63,169 nucleotides of DNA from Ramlibacter sp. GTDB lineage: Bacteria > Pseudomonadota > Gammaproteobacteria > Burkholderiales > Burkholderiaceae_C. Each line of letters starts with the position of its first letter. Position 1 is the stretch's first letter. Below the pieces are notes generated by a model, which ran no database searches, was not told where the DNA came from, and worked only from the letters and a program-made list of their open reading frames with translations. The stretch covers positions 1 through 63,169 of the forward strand of contig JAQZBU010000026.1 in NCBI GenBank assembly GCA_029237735.1. The letters are read 5' to 3'. The position numbers and the translations under genes were made by a program. Of this stretch, positions 56,405 through 63,169 are shown piece by piece.

Positions 56405-56519
56405 CAAGCATCTTCAATTGAGATTGGAGCGCCGCCAACCGACACATAGGGCGCTTCCAACTTTATAGACTGAATGCTATAGCGCGCGCGATGTGTGGCG
56501 CGAACCGTAGAGGCTCTAA

Positions 56520-57011
56520 ATGCGTGATCAAGCAAGCGACATAACCGGGACGTTGGCGACGGCGGAGGACGATTTGCGCCTGCCCCAGATTCTGCCTGTG
56601 TTCACGAACGCAGCGTACGAAGCAGAGCGAGACCCTACAAAGCCAGCCCCGTACATGCCTGCTTCGCGCCCCTGGCTGGCGCCCTTGCTCGATGCAATCG
56701 GGTCTCCCGTCTTCCCTGACGCTGACCGCAAAACCGCTCTATGGCAAACGTCATGGGGGCAGGATGATAAGGCCGACAACTCGCCAGAGCACGCCGCTTA
56801 CCTGGCCTACGTGAAGGCTTTTGCTTGGCAGCGCATGCCCTGGCTCTTGTCGCTCCTCGATGGCGCGCGGGCCATCGTCGCTGTGTCGCCGGGCACATTT
56901 GCCTTTGTTGTCGATAACTATCAGGGCGAAGTTTTCGACATTCCCGAACTGACTCCCTACACGCATCTGCTGCCCTGGGCGACGGACGCAGAAAGAAAGG
57001 CAGGTCATTAA
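56520..57011 (+). CDS. Hypothetical phage protein, probable morphogenesis
   Basis: Unrecognised, 163 residues. Rich in aromatic and Pro residues (MPASRPWLAPLLDAIGSPVF, then FAWQRMPWLLSLLDGARAI). Its stop abuts the start of the large probable virion gene at 57012, indicating the same late operon. Confidence 0.5.
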   Translation: MRDQASDITGTLATAEDDLRLPQILPVFTNAAYEAERDPTKPAPYMPASRPWLAPLLDAIGSPVFPDADRKTALWQTSWGQDDKADNSPEHAAYLAYVKAFAWQRMPWLLSLLDGARAIVAVSPGTFAFVVDNYQGEVFDIPELTPYTHLLPWATDAERKAGH

Positions 57012-58754
57012 ATGGCCGGATTGCTCGACATGTTCAGCCCTGAAGTGCTTGGCCTATTGAAGGGGACTTCCGGGACGCAGCCCGAAGGATTGCTGGGCGC
57101 TGGTGGCACTTGGGGTACAGGGTTCAAGCGTAACCCTAACGAAGGTCTTCTAGATACCGTCTTCGGCACCAACGACCCGCGCGACCCTCGCGGCCAAGCA
57201 ATGATGGCGCTATCGCTGGGCCTCCTGCGCGGCAACTTCGCGGACGGCATGGAGGGCTCCAACAAGGTCTTCACGGACGCGCGGGATCGGGCAGCAAAGG
57301 ACAGGGTCGCGCAACTCGGTCTTATGAAGACCGGTTTGGAGCTGGACGGCATACTTGATTCCCGGAAGAAAGACAGCTCCATCAGTACGGCCATGCAGCG
57401 CTTGAACGAGCAAGAGCAGACGAGCCAAAGCAGGGCAAACTTCGCTCCACTTCTGGACCAGCAACCAACGGACAACTATGGCACGCCTGGCTATGGCGGC
57501 GAGTCGATGTTCTCAATGCTCGGCGCCGGCTCGCACAACACTGGGCCGGCCGCAACGTATCAACCGCCACAGCCTCGCGGCGGCATGGCTGGGGCGATGC
57601 CGCCGCCATCGTCCTCGCTGATGGTTGGAACGAATACCACGCGCAACGATGGTGCGCAGGCTGCGAACCCCATGCAAGCGCAATACCAGCGCCTGCTTGC
57701 TCAAGCCAAAATCTACGATCAGAACGGGCGTCCAGATATGGCGCTCAAACTGTACGACGCTGCGAAGCAGTTCCAAACCGAATACTCGACAGAGTTTCGC
57801 CAAGTCGTTGATCCGGTGACGCGCAGGCTCATCAATGTGCAGACTGCAAAGGATGGAACGATTCGGCCCGTCCCTTACGGGGTGAAGCCGGATATCTCCT
57901 TGGAGAACCTCGGTGGGCGGACGGTAGCTATCGACAAGAATGACGCGCAAGGTGGGCAGGCGTGGGACAGGACGATGACCCCCGGCGAACTGGCCTCAAA
58001 CCGTGTTGCTCAAGGGAATCTGGCGCTATCCCGCGAACGGCTGGAGCTTGATCGCAACTCCCCGCAGTACATGCAGACCGATGGCGGCTTTATTGCGTTG
58101 CCAAAGCGCCCTGGAGCTGGCCCGATTGTGGGAAGGTCGGTAACGGGTGAAGACGGTCAGCCATTGCGCCCCCCGCTGAAGCAAATTCCGTCGAGCGCAA
58201 ATACCGCGATTGTCACGAACGCGCAAAACCTCAAGCGCGCACAAGACGCCTTGACGTTGATTCGTGGTGGCACGGTTGGGACGGCGCAGGGCGACCCGGA
58301 CGCCACAGGTTGGAAGGGCTTTCTGCCTGACGCGGTTCTCAACCGCACGGATAAGGCAGGCGTCAACGCACGCGCAGCAATTGGCGATTTGGGCTCCATG
58401 ATTATTCATGACCGCTCGGGCGCGGCGGTGACTGCGGCCGAGTCGCCACGGCTCAAGCCGTTTATTCCGCTGATCACCGATAGCCCGGAAGTCGCGGGGC
58501 AAAAGCTTGAGCGGTTCGTCCAGATATACGAGCAAGAGGCCGAAGCGCTTGGGGAGATTTACTCCAGGGACCAAGGCTACCGCCCGTCTCCGGTCTTGCA
58601 GCGCAATGCGCAAACCCGCGACGAAAGGCCGGCGCAGGCCCAGCCGCTGCCAATCCAGCCCTCTGCGTCAAACCTGAGAGTTGGTCAAACCTACGCACTG
58701 CCGAACGGCAAAACCGGCAAATGGGACGGCTTGCAATTCAAGGTGCAAAAGTGA
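57012..58754 (+). CDS. Probable internal virion or ejection protein
   Basis: A 580-aa protein, low in Cys and rich in Gly, Gln, Pro and Asn. The order is a Gly-rich head (GLLDMFSPEVLGLLKG), long helices (GLMKTGLELDGILDSRKKD), a disordered Gly/Pro stretch, and a helical C-terminus (NAQNLKRAQDALTLIRGG, then LERFVQIYEQEAEALGEIYS). This resembles DNA-ejection or structural proteins of podovirus-like phages. Stop and next start overlap (TGATG). Confidence 0.55.
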   Translation: MAGLLDMFSPEVLGLLKGTSGTQPEGLLGAGGTWGTGFKRNPNEGLLDTVFGTNDPRDPRGQAMMALSLGLLRGNFADGMEGSNKVFTDARDRAAKDRVAQLGLMKTGLELDGILDSRKKDSSISTAMQRLNEQEQTSQSRANFAPLLDQQPTDNYGTPGYGGESMFSMLGAGSHNTGPAATYQPPQPRGGMAGAMPPPSSSLMVGTNTTRNDGAQAANPMQAQYQRLLAQAKIYDQNGRPDMALKLYDAAKQFQTEYSTEFRQVVDPVTRRLINVQTAKDGTIRPVPYGVKPDISLENLGGRTVAIDKNDAQGGQAWDRTMTPGELASNRVAQGNLALSRERLELDRNSPQYMQTDGGFIALPKRPGAGPIVGRSVTGEDGQPLRPPLKQIPSSANTAIVTNAQNLKRAQDALTLIRGGTVGTAQGDPDATGWKGFLPDAVLNRTDKAGVNARAAIGDLGSMIIHDRSGAAVTAAESPRLKPFIPLITDSPEVAGQKLERFVQIYEQEAEALGEIYSRDQGYRPSPVLQRNAQTRDERPAQAQPLPIQPSASNLRVGQTYALPNGKTGKWDGLQFKVQK

Positions 58755-61216
58755 TGGACGAAACTTACTCCCTCGCCCAAGTCCGTTCGATGGCTGCGGG
58801 CTCGGCGCCTGCGGGCGACGAGGCCGAGACCTTCTCACTGTCGCAAGTGCGAGCGATGGAATCTGCCAAGCAGCCTAGCTTTAATGAGCAGATGCTCAAG
58901 CGCGAGACTTCGGACCTCTCGAGCAACCTGCGGCGGGGCGTCAAGGATGTGATTGACACGGGCGCGGAGGGCTTGGCCTATGCCTGGGACAAGCTGACTG
59001 GCGCGGACCCGGCGCAGGGGGAATATGCGCGCGTCCAGAGCATGAATGAGGCAGGTCGATCCGAGTGGAAAAAGGCCAATGAAGGCCTGATCCTGCCGCA
59101 CCTGCAGCGCATCGGCGGCAACGCGCTGGGGACGGTGCCTCTAACCTCCGCGCTTGGCGCTGGCGTCGGTGCTGCCGGGCTTCCGCGCTTGGGCAATGCC
59201 ATCTCGTCCGCGGGCATGACTACGGGCAGCGGCGTTGGCCAACTGCCCACCCGCATGGCTGGTGGCGGCATCAACGGCTACTTGTCGGCGGGCCTGGTGG
59301 ACCCAGAGGCAGCGACTACGGGCGGCGTTATCGGGGCTGTGACGCCTCCGGTGCTGCAGGGCGCGCATGCAGCCGTTAGGGGCGCCGGAAACGCATTCGC
59401 CAGTCGTGGCAGTGTTGGCCTGGCGCGGGAGATTGCGGAGCTTGGCGGTGCCGATCCTCGCAACCTAGAGGAATTGGCGCGCATGCGGGATGTGCTGCGC
59501 CAGCAAGGGCCAAGCCTGATTCCGGGCGCCGAGCTTACCGTGCCGCAAATCCTGCAAACCCCGGGGCTCTCCCAGCTCCAGCGCAGTGTTAAGGCGGTGA
59601 ACCCTGGGGCGTTGGGTGCTCGCGAAGCCGAACAGGCGGCGGCACGTATGGAGGCGCTCAACCGCATCGCTCCGGTGTCGGGGACGGTGCAGCAAGCGGC
59701 GGAGGACGCGGGCAACTCCATCGCTGCCTACGCAATCCCTCGCCGCCAAGCTGAGACCGGCCGCGTGTCTCAACTCTTCGAATCGGTGGACCCGTTCGGC
59801 GAGTCGCGCTTTACGCTCCCAATCGACAAGATGCGCGCTGCTGAAGCGAAGTATCTCGGCCCCGGTACGTTTGGCAGCGGGCGCGATGCGCGCTCGGCAG
59901 TCCGCACTGCGGAGGAGATCGGGCAGGAGACATTGCCAGCGGTGCGTAACCTGCCGGCCAACGCCGGGCGCACTCAATCGCTGGAACAGGCCGTGCGCAG
60001 CTTGGGCGGGATTCGGCCTAACGCCGATTTCTTGGGCGGGGAGATTAACTCCCTTCGGCCTCGGGAATCGGGCACCACGGGGCTGTTCTCGAAGAGCGGC
60101 AAGAGCGCCGACTATGTAGCCCAGCTCATGCACGAACGCGGGTTCCTGCCCGACAGCGACCCGGCGACTCTCCTTGAAGTACTGCGCAACGGCGGGGGGC
60201 GCAATGTCTTTGCGCACGACGCAACTGAGGGTGGCTTCCAGCGCATGGCCGAGGCGGCGATGGGCGAGGCGCCGGGGGCTGCCACCATTGCGAAACCGGT
60301 GTCCTACGGTGAAATGCAAAACCTGCGGTCTTCCCTCAATGAGACTTGGAAGAACGCCAAGCTGCGGGGTAATACGCGCGAAGCCGCTGCGCTTCAACAG
60401 ATGATTCGGGACATAGATTCCGGGGTAAAGGCGGTCAGCGAAGGGCGCGGCGCTCCGGGCGATTTCTTCGCGCCCGACATGGTGGCGACGTGGAAAGAGG
60501 CCTTGGGCGCGCACGCGGGTAAGAAACTGCGCTTTGACACTGGCCCGCAAGCCTCGATGTTCCGCCAAGGCGGCGACGGCATGCCGCAGATTCAGGGCGC
60601 GGAGATCCCGAGCAAGTTTTTCAGCTCGTCCCGTTCGCAGGTCGAGAACGCGCAGGCATTCCGGCGATTGGTGGCAGATGACCCGCGATTGATGGGCGAT
60701 CTGCAGCGCTATGCGATCACGGACGCGGCCGGCCAGGTGGACAGGTTCGGCAACCTGACAAATGCAAAGTTCAATCGCTGGCTTGATGCGCGCAGCGGTG
60801 CTACTGGCGAGATATTCAGCCAGCAACAGCGCGCCGTCCTCAAGGCAGTAGCAGAAGACCTGCGCCGGGCGGACATGGCCGAGAACCTCGGACGCTCCAC
60901 GGGCAGCGATACCGCGCAGAAGGCGGCGAACATGATTCGGCTTGGCCTGGTCGATCACCCTGCAGCGGGGTGGGCGGCTTCGTACATTCCCGGAGGGCAG
61001 GCGGCGCTAGGGATGCTGCGCCGGCCATTCGCGAATGCACGCGCGGAAAAGATCGGTGGCTTGTTGGCTGATCCCGAGCGGATGGGCGGGCTGCTCGATG
61101 CCCTCATCACGCGGCAGGCGCAGCCGCAGGGCCTATTGGGGATGACCGCTGATCCGGCTATGCATCGAGCCTTTCCGCTTCTGTATAGCCAGGGCGCAGG
61201 CGGGGGCGGGAACTGA
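58754..61216 (+). CDS. Large probable phage structural/injection protein
   Basis: An 820-aa protein from ATG 58754. The first 35 residues contain a near-duplicate (YSLAQVRSM and FSLSQVRAM). A hydrophobic Gly/Ala stretch around 115-185 (GTVPLTSALGAGVGAAGL, VIGAVTPPVLQGA) could cross a membrane during DNA delivery. The rest is soluble and helical. Position after the 580-aa gene and before DUF5681 suggests a virion or ejection complex role (inference). Confidence 0.55.
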   Translation: MDETYSLAQVRSMAAGSAPAGDEAETFSLSQVRAMESAKQPSFNEQMLKRETSDLSSNLRRGVKDVIDTGAEGLAYAWDKLTGADPAQGEYARVQSMNEAGRSEWKKANEGLILPHLQRIGGNALGTVPLTSALGAGVGAAGLPRLGNAISSAGMTTGSGVGQLPTRMAGGGINGYLSAGLVDPEAATTGGVIGAVTPPVLQGAHAAVRGAGNAFASRGSVGLAREIAELGGADPRNLEELARMRDVLRQQGPSLIPGAELTVPQILQTPGLSQLQRSVKAVNPGALGAREAEQAAARMEALNRIAPVSGTVQQAAEDAGNSIAAYAIPRRQAETGRVSQLFESVDPFGESRFTLPIDKMRAAEAKYLGPGTFGSGRDARSAVRTAEEIGQETLPAVRNLPANAGRTQSLEQAVRSLGGIRPNADFLGGEINSLRPRESGTTGLFSKSGKSADYVAQLMHERGFLPDSDPATLLEVLRNGGGRNVFAHDATEGGFQRMAEAAMGEAPGAATIAKPVSYGEMQNLRSSLNETWKNAKLRGNTREAAALQQMIRDIDSGVKAVSEGRGAPGDFFAPDMVATWKEALGAHAGKKLRFDTGPQASMFRQGGDGMPQIQGAEIPSKFFSSSRSQVENAQAFRRLVADDPRLMGDLQRYAITDAAGQVDRFGNLTNAKFNRWLDARSGATGEIFSQQQRAVLKAVAEDLRRADMAENLGRSTGSDTAQKAANMIRLGLVDHPAAGWAASYIPGGQAALGMLRRPFANARAEKIGGLLADPERMGGLLDALITRQAQPQGLLGMTADPAMHRAFPLLYSQGAGGGGN

Positions 61217-61337
61217 TGCGGCGCGCTCTGACCGGTCTAACGCTGCGCCAGCCGAGCCAGCCTGCGAGGACGACCAACGCGCACAGCTTCAGCACCATCC
61301 AGGTGGTTACGGGCGTCCATACGAGCCAATCAAACAT
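61158..61337 (-). CDS. Possible small antisense membrane protein
   Basis: A 59-residue minus-strand frame, starting MFDWLVWTPVTTWM, with one good hydrophobic helix (VLKLCALVVLAGWLGW) and a basic tail. It overlaps the end of the 820-aa gene and the weak plus-strand ORF at 61216. Only AGGG stands directly before the ATG, so the ribosome site is poor. Its composition is more protein-like than that of the opposing frame, and it could be a holin-like peptide. Confidence 0.3.
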   Translation of the reverse strand: MFDWLVWTPVTTWMVLKLCALVVLAGWLGWRSVRPVRARRISSRPRLRPGYTEAERLDA

Positions 61338-61437
61338 CCCTTGGATGGTAACGGCACTCGCTTGGCTGTCAACGTCGCAGCCTTGGCAATTTTTGGTGAG
61401 CTATGCACAGGATTTGCCTGTTTTCTCAGGGGCCTAA
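61216..61437 (+). CDS. Weak small ORF in the late operon
   Basis: A 73-aa frame whose start overlaps the preceding stop (TGATG). Composition is Ser/Thr-rich without clear structure, and it ends 6 bp before the DUF5681 gene. It may be real by position, or the antisense membrane ORF may be the true gene here. Confidence 0.3.
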   Translation: MRRALTGLTLRQPSQPARTTNAHSFSTIQVVTGVHTSQSNIPWMVTALAWLSTSQPWQFLVSYAQDLPVFSGA

Positions 61438-61443
61438 CAGAGC

Positions 61444-61887
61444 ATGACGGAACGCAAGAAGGACACACGATTTAAACCCGGCGAGTCGGGCAATCCGGGC
61501 GGCAGGCCGTCTGCTGGTCTCGGGAAGGTGCGCGCGGATCTGGTGATGGCGTGGGAGGGCGAGCCTGCGACCGATGGAAAGGACGCGGTGCCCAGCATTC
61601 GGGAAAAGCTCTTAGAACTGGCTCGCGCCGGGGATATGGCCGCTATTCGGATCGTCGCGGAGAGAGTGTGTGCGCCGGTCAAAGCGACAGAGCAGGCGAC
61701 CCCGATCAACCTCGGCGAAGGCTCTTTGAGCGATCAGGGCCGGGCGATCTTCCGCGCGCTGGGCAGTGGCGAACTGTCATCGGGCCAAGCCGCACAACTG
61801 CTGCAGGCGCTGGGTTCGATGGCGAAGGTTATTGAGACCGACGAACTGGCTAAACGGATCGAGGCCTTGGAAGGGAAAAACAAATGA
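61444..61887 (+). CDS. DUF5681 domain protein
   Basis: A 147-aa protein. The N-terminal RFKPGESGNPGGRPSAGLGK is the DUF5681 motif seen in many phage genomes next to terminase and packaging genes. The middle (LLELARAGDMAAIRIVAERV) is helical and the end is a coiled tail (DELAKRIEALEGKNK). It overlaps the next gene by ATGA. Confidence 0.85.
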   Translation: MTERKKDTRFKPGESGNPGGRPSAGLGKVRADLVMAWEGEPATDGKDAVPSIREKLLELARAGDMAAIRIVAERVCAPVKATEQATPINLGEGSLSDQGRAIFRALGSGELSSGQAAQLLQALGSMAKVIETDELAKRIEALEGKNK

Positions 61888-62117
61888 CCCTGAAACACCG
61901 ACTGGAGACACTGGAAACCGCGATGGGCGCGCCCGTCATCAAGGATGTGCGGACAGCTTCCCTGCGCGACCTGTGCCTAGCCATCGCCCACGCGTTCACG
62001 GTCGAAGAGCTGAAGGCGTGCTGCGAGGCGCAGGGGGAGACCAATGATTTCCCTGGCCTGGTGGAGATGATCCGCGAGCAGGTTCCCAGCTTTGGGATGG
62101 ACTATGAGAGAGCTTGA
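61884..62117 (+). CDS. Small protein 1 of the L-x-x-R-h-x-x-L-E series
   Basis: A 77-aa protein beginning MTLKHRLETLETAMG, followed by RDLCLAIAHAFTVEELKACC. The first 12 residues share a heptad-like motif with the four next genes. Function unknown. ATGA overlap with DUF5681. Confidence 0.55.
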   Translation: MTLKHRLETLETAMGAPVIKDVRTASLRDLCLAIAHAFTVEELKACCEAQGETNDFPGLVEMIREQVPSFGMDYERA

Positions 62118-62301
62118 CCGCCGGTTACGGCTGTTGGAGGCATGGGGGCAGGGCTCGTGCCTGGAATGCGAGTGCGCTCGGCTAAATCAGGTTCGTGGTG
62201 AGGGCGGGCAAGTTGGGTCCTGCACTCACCGTTCGGCCCTGTCGCTGATTGATGCCCTCAAGGGATTGAATGCAAAGGATGGGAACTATGCCAACGCTTG
62301 A
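62104..62301 (+). CDS. Small protein 2 of the series
   Basis: A 65-aa protein beginning MRELDRRLRLLEAWG. It has Cys and His pairs (CLECECARLN, CTHRSA) that could bind a metal. It overlaps the previous gene by 14 bases in another frame. Confidence 0.5.
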   Translation: MRELDRRLRLLEAWGQGSCLECECARLNQVRGEGGQVGSCTHRSALSLIDALKGLNAKDGNYANA

Positions 62302-62452
62302 AAACCGAATCGCGGATCTGGAGCGGGCGCAGCGATCAGAGGCCGCGCCGTGCTTCTGGTGTGCTTGCGAGGAAAAACATGATGCCGAATCGTGCCCGCA
62401 CCGGGATTGGAAGGTGACAAGGCACGAGAACGCACTGGAAGAGTTGAACTAG
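62288..62452 (+). CDS. Small protein 3 of the series
   Basis: A 54-aa protein beginning MPTLENRIADLERAQ, with CFWCACEEKHDAESCPH, a likely zinc-binding cluster. It overlaps the previous gene by 14 bases. Confidence 0.5.
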   Translation: MPTLENRIADLERAQRSEAAPCFWCACEEKHDAESCPHRDWKVTRHENALEELN

Positions 62453-62464
62453 GAGCGGCACACC

Positions 62465-62731
62465 ATGCAGACGAATCTGAAGAACAGAGTTGAGGCCCTA
62501 GAGCGGCAGGCGCCGTCGCCCGACTCCATCGACACGATCATTGTTTCCTTTGTTGAGTCAAGCGCGGCCGGGCCTGTGCGCTGCGAGCCGGTCGCAATGG
62601 GCTCGCACGCTAGTAATTGGCGACTGGAGCGCGAGCCAAGCGAAGATTTGGAGGCATTCCGGGATCGTGCCAAGGCGACGTGCCCGCGCAATGCCGGCGG
62701 GATGGCGATGCTGTTGGAGCTGCCCGAATGA
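62465..62731 (+). CDS. Small protein 4 of the series
   Basis: An 88-aa protein beginning MQTNLKNRVEALERQAP, followed by a beta-like segment DTIIVSFVESS. GGAGCGGC precedes its ATG. Its stop overlaps the next start (ATGA). Confidence 0.55.
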   Translation: MQTNLKNRVEALERQAPSPDSIDTIIVSFVESSAAGPVRCEPVAMGSHASNWRLEREPSEDLEAFRDRAKATCPRNAGGMAMLLELPE

Positions 62732-62967
62732 GCCTACAAAAACGAATTGAGGCACTCGAAGCCCAGAGTGCCGACGGGCTCAGGTTGCTGCTCATCTCTT
62801 GGCTTCCGTCCGGCGAGCCAGGCGCGCGCGAGTGTGCGACTTACGAGGGCGTCACCTATACGCAAGGCTCGGATGAGTCGCCTGAACAGTTCCAGGCGCG
62901 GCTCGGTGAGTGCCTCAAGGACAAAGGGCGGTTCCTGTTCGTGTCCGAGCTGGATGCGGCGTTATGA
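62728..62967 (+). CDS. Small protein 5 of the series
   Basis: A 79-aa protein beginning MSLQKRIEALEAQS, with LRLLLISWLPSG and FLFVSELDAAL. Like protein 4 it has a beta-strand right after the N-terminal helix, suggesting the two are paralogues. Confidence 0.55.
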   Translation: MSLQKRIEALEAQSADGLRLLLISWLPSGEPGARECATYEGVTYTQGSDESPEQFQARLGECLKDKGRFLFVSELDAAL

Positions 62968-63002
62968 GCGGCGATTCCCATCGCAAAGTTCTATGATGGG
63001 GG

Positions 63003-63169
63003 ATGGACCCGCTCACTCTATCAACCACCTTCGCAACTGTAGTCAGCCTTGTAGCTGACTTTCGAGGTCAGCGGCAGGGCGCCGAGCCCAAAGGGTTTGC
63101 CGAGTTTCAGAAGTGGCTCACTGCGCAGAAGCACGAAGAGATAAGCGCGCTGATCGCGACCGGGCAAAG
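63003..63169 (+). CDS. Hypothetical phage protein, 5' part
   Basis: The frame is open from ATG 63003 to the window end. It begins MDPLTLSTTFATVVSLVADF and continues with QGAEPKGFAEFQKWLTAQKH, a pattern known from small phage proteins of unknown role. TGATGGGGG stands before the ATG. Incomplete, so no function can be given. Confidence 0.5.
   Translation, partial: MDPLTLSTTFATVVSLVADFRGQRQGAEPKGFAEFQKWLTAQKHEEISALIATGQ

Larger units (their letters stand above)
47597..63169. mobile_element. Integrated phage-like element, left part
   Basis: It begins at the tRNA-Asn fragment and integrase and continues to the window edge. It has an integrase, a DUF3800 protein, a nuclease and small HTH gene on one strand, then a long plus-strand run of overlapping genes with early-type small proteins, two large probable virion proteins, a DUF5681 protein and tiny unknown genes. 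I do not see terminase, portal or capsid genes; they may lie to the right. A defective prophage or phage-derived island is also possible. Confidence 0.8.

Noticed and set aside
59465..60958. 497-codon minus-strand frame opposite the 820-aa phage gene
   Set aside because: Shadow frame with no recognisable domain; the plus-strand gene is part of a coupled operon.

Overview
The window is high-GC DNA from a betaproteobacterium. Gene content and order (an ilvB-ilvH-ilvC-pssA-leuA run, a sigma factor/DUF3619/DUF3106/RDD/dgkA run, an aat-bpt pair) fit Burkholderiales, most likely Comamonadaceae (Ramlibacter- or Variovorax-like). The family assignment is inferred from protein resemblance and synteny and was not computed.

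Positions 1-28000 are mainly core chromosome. In order they hold: the start of the proton-pumping pyrophosphatase hppA, divergent from soluble ppa; an AbrB/PIN toxin-antitoxin pair; an unrecognised 510-aa protein; an acyltransferase divergent from nadE; a PII gene; a large PAS/GAF histidine kinase; a LOG-family gene, dgkA, RDD, DUF3106, DUF3619 and a sigma factor as one minus-strand operon; the branched-chain amino acid block with a leucine-codon leader peptide and attenuator before two unlike, overlapping leuA genes; a periplasmic DD-peptidase; an IclR regulator; the N-end-rule transferases aat and bpt; a TPR lipoprotein; a cytidylate kinase-like protein; and two peptidoglycan enzymes.

Positions 28000-33900 are accessory and partly decayed. 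An intact nrfH with an FNR-type box upstream precedes an nrfA that has lost its fifth haem site through a frameshifting deletion. A DUF937 gene about 1 kb further on has the same kind of damage. Small unknown genes, a CRP-like regulator and a DUF4148 protein follow.

Positions 33900-43200 (minus strand) hold the most interesting locus. It is a tightly coupled four-gene operon: a 1275-aa protein with a degenerate CHAT-like N-terminus, a class III nucleotide cyclase, a STAND ATPase and a helical-repeat tail; an atypical cytochrome P450 lacking the ExxR motif and carrying an extra C-terminal domain; a DyP-type peroxidase; and a patatin-like phospholipase with membrane segments. The simplest reading is signal-gated release and oxidation of membrane fatty acids, resembling an oxylipin pathway. 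A stress or anti-phage role, by analogy with cyclase-plus-patatin defence systems, is possible but unproven. Beside it lie a BLUF photoreceptor, a small membrane methyltransferase and a protein joining an EEP nuclease to a PD-(D/E)XK-like domain.

From 47597 to the end is an integrated phage-like element. Its left end is a 3' fragment of tRNA-Asn followed by a tyrosine integrase, a DUF3800 protein, a secreted-type nuclease, a small HTH protein, an early region of overlapping small genes with unusual DNA-level repeats, two large candidate virion or ejection proteins, a DUF5681 protein, and a row of tiny genes that share one N-terminal motif. The right end lies outside the window.
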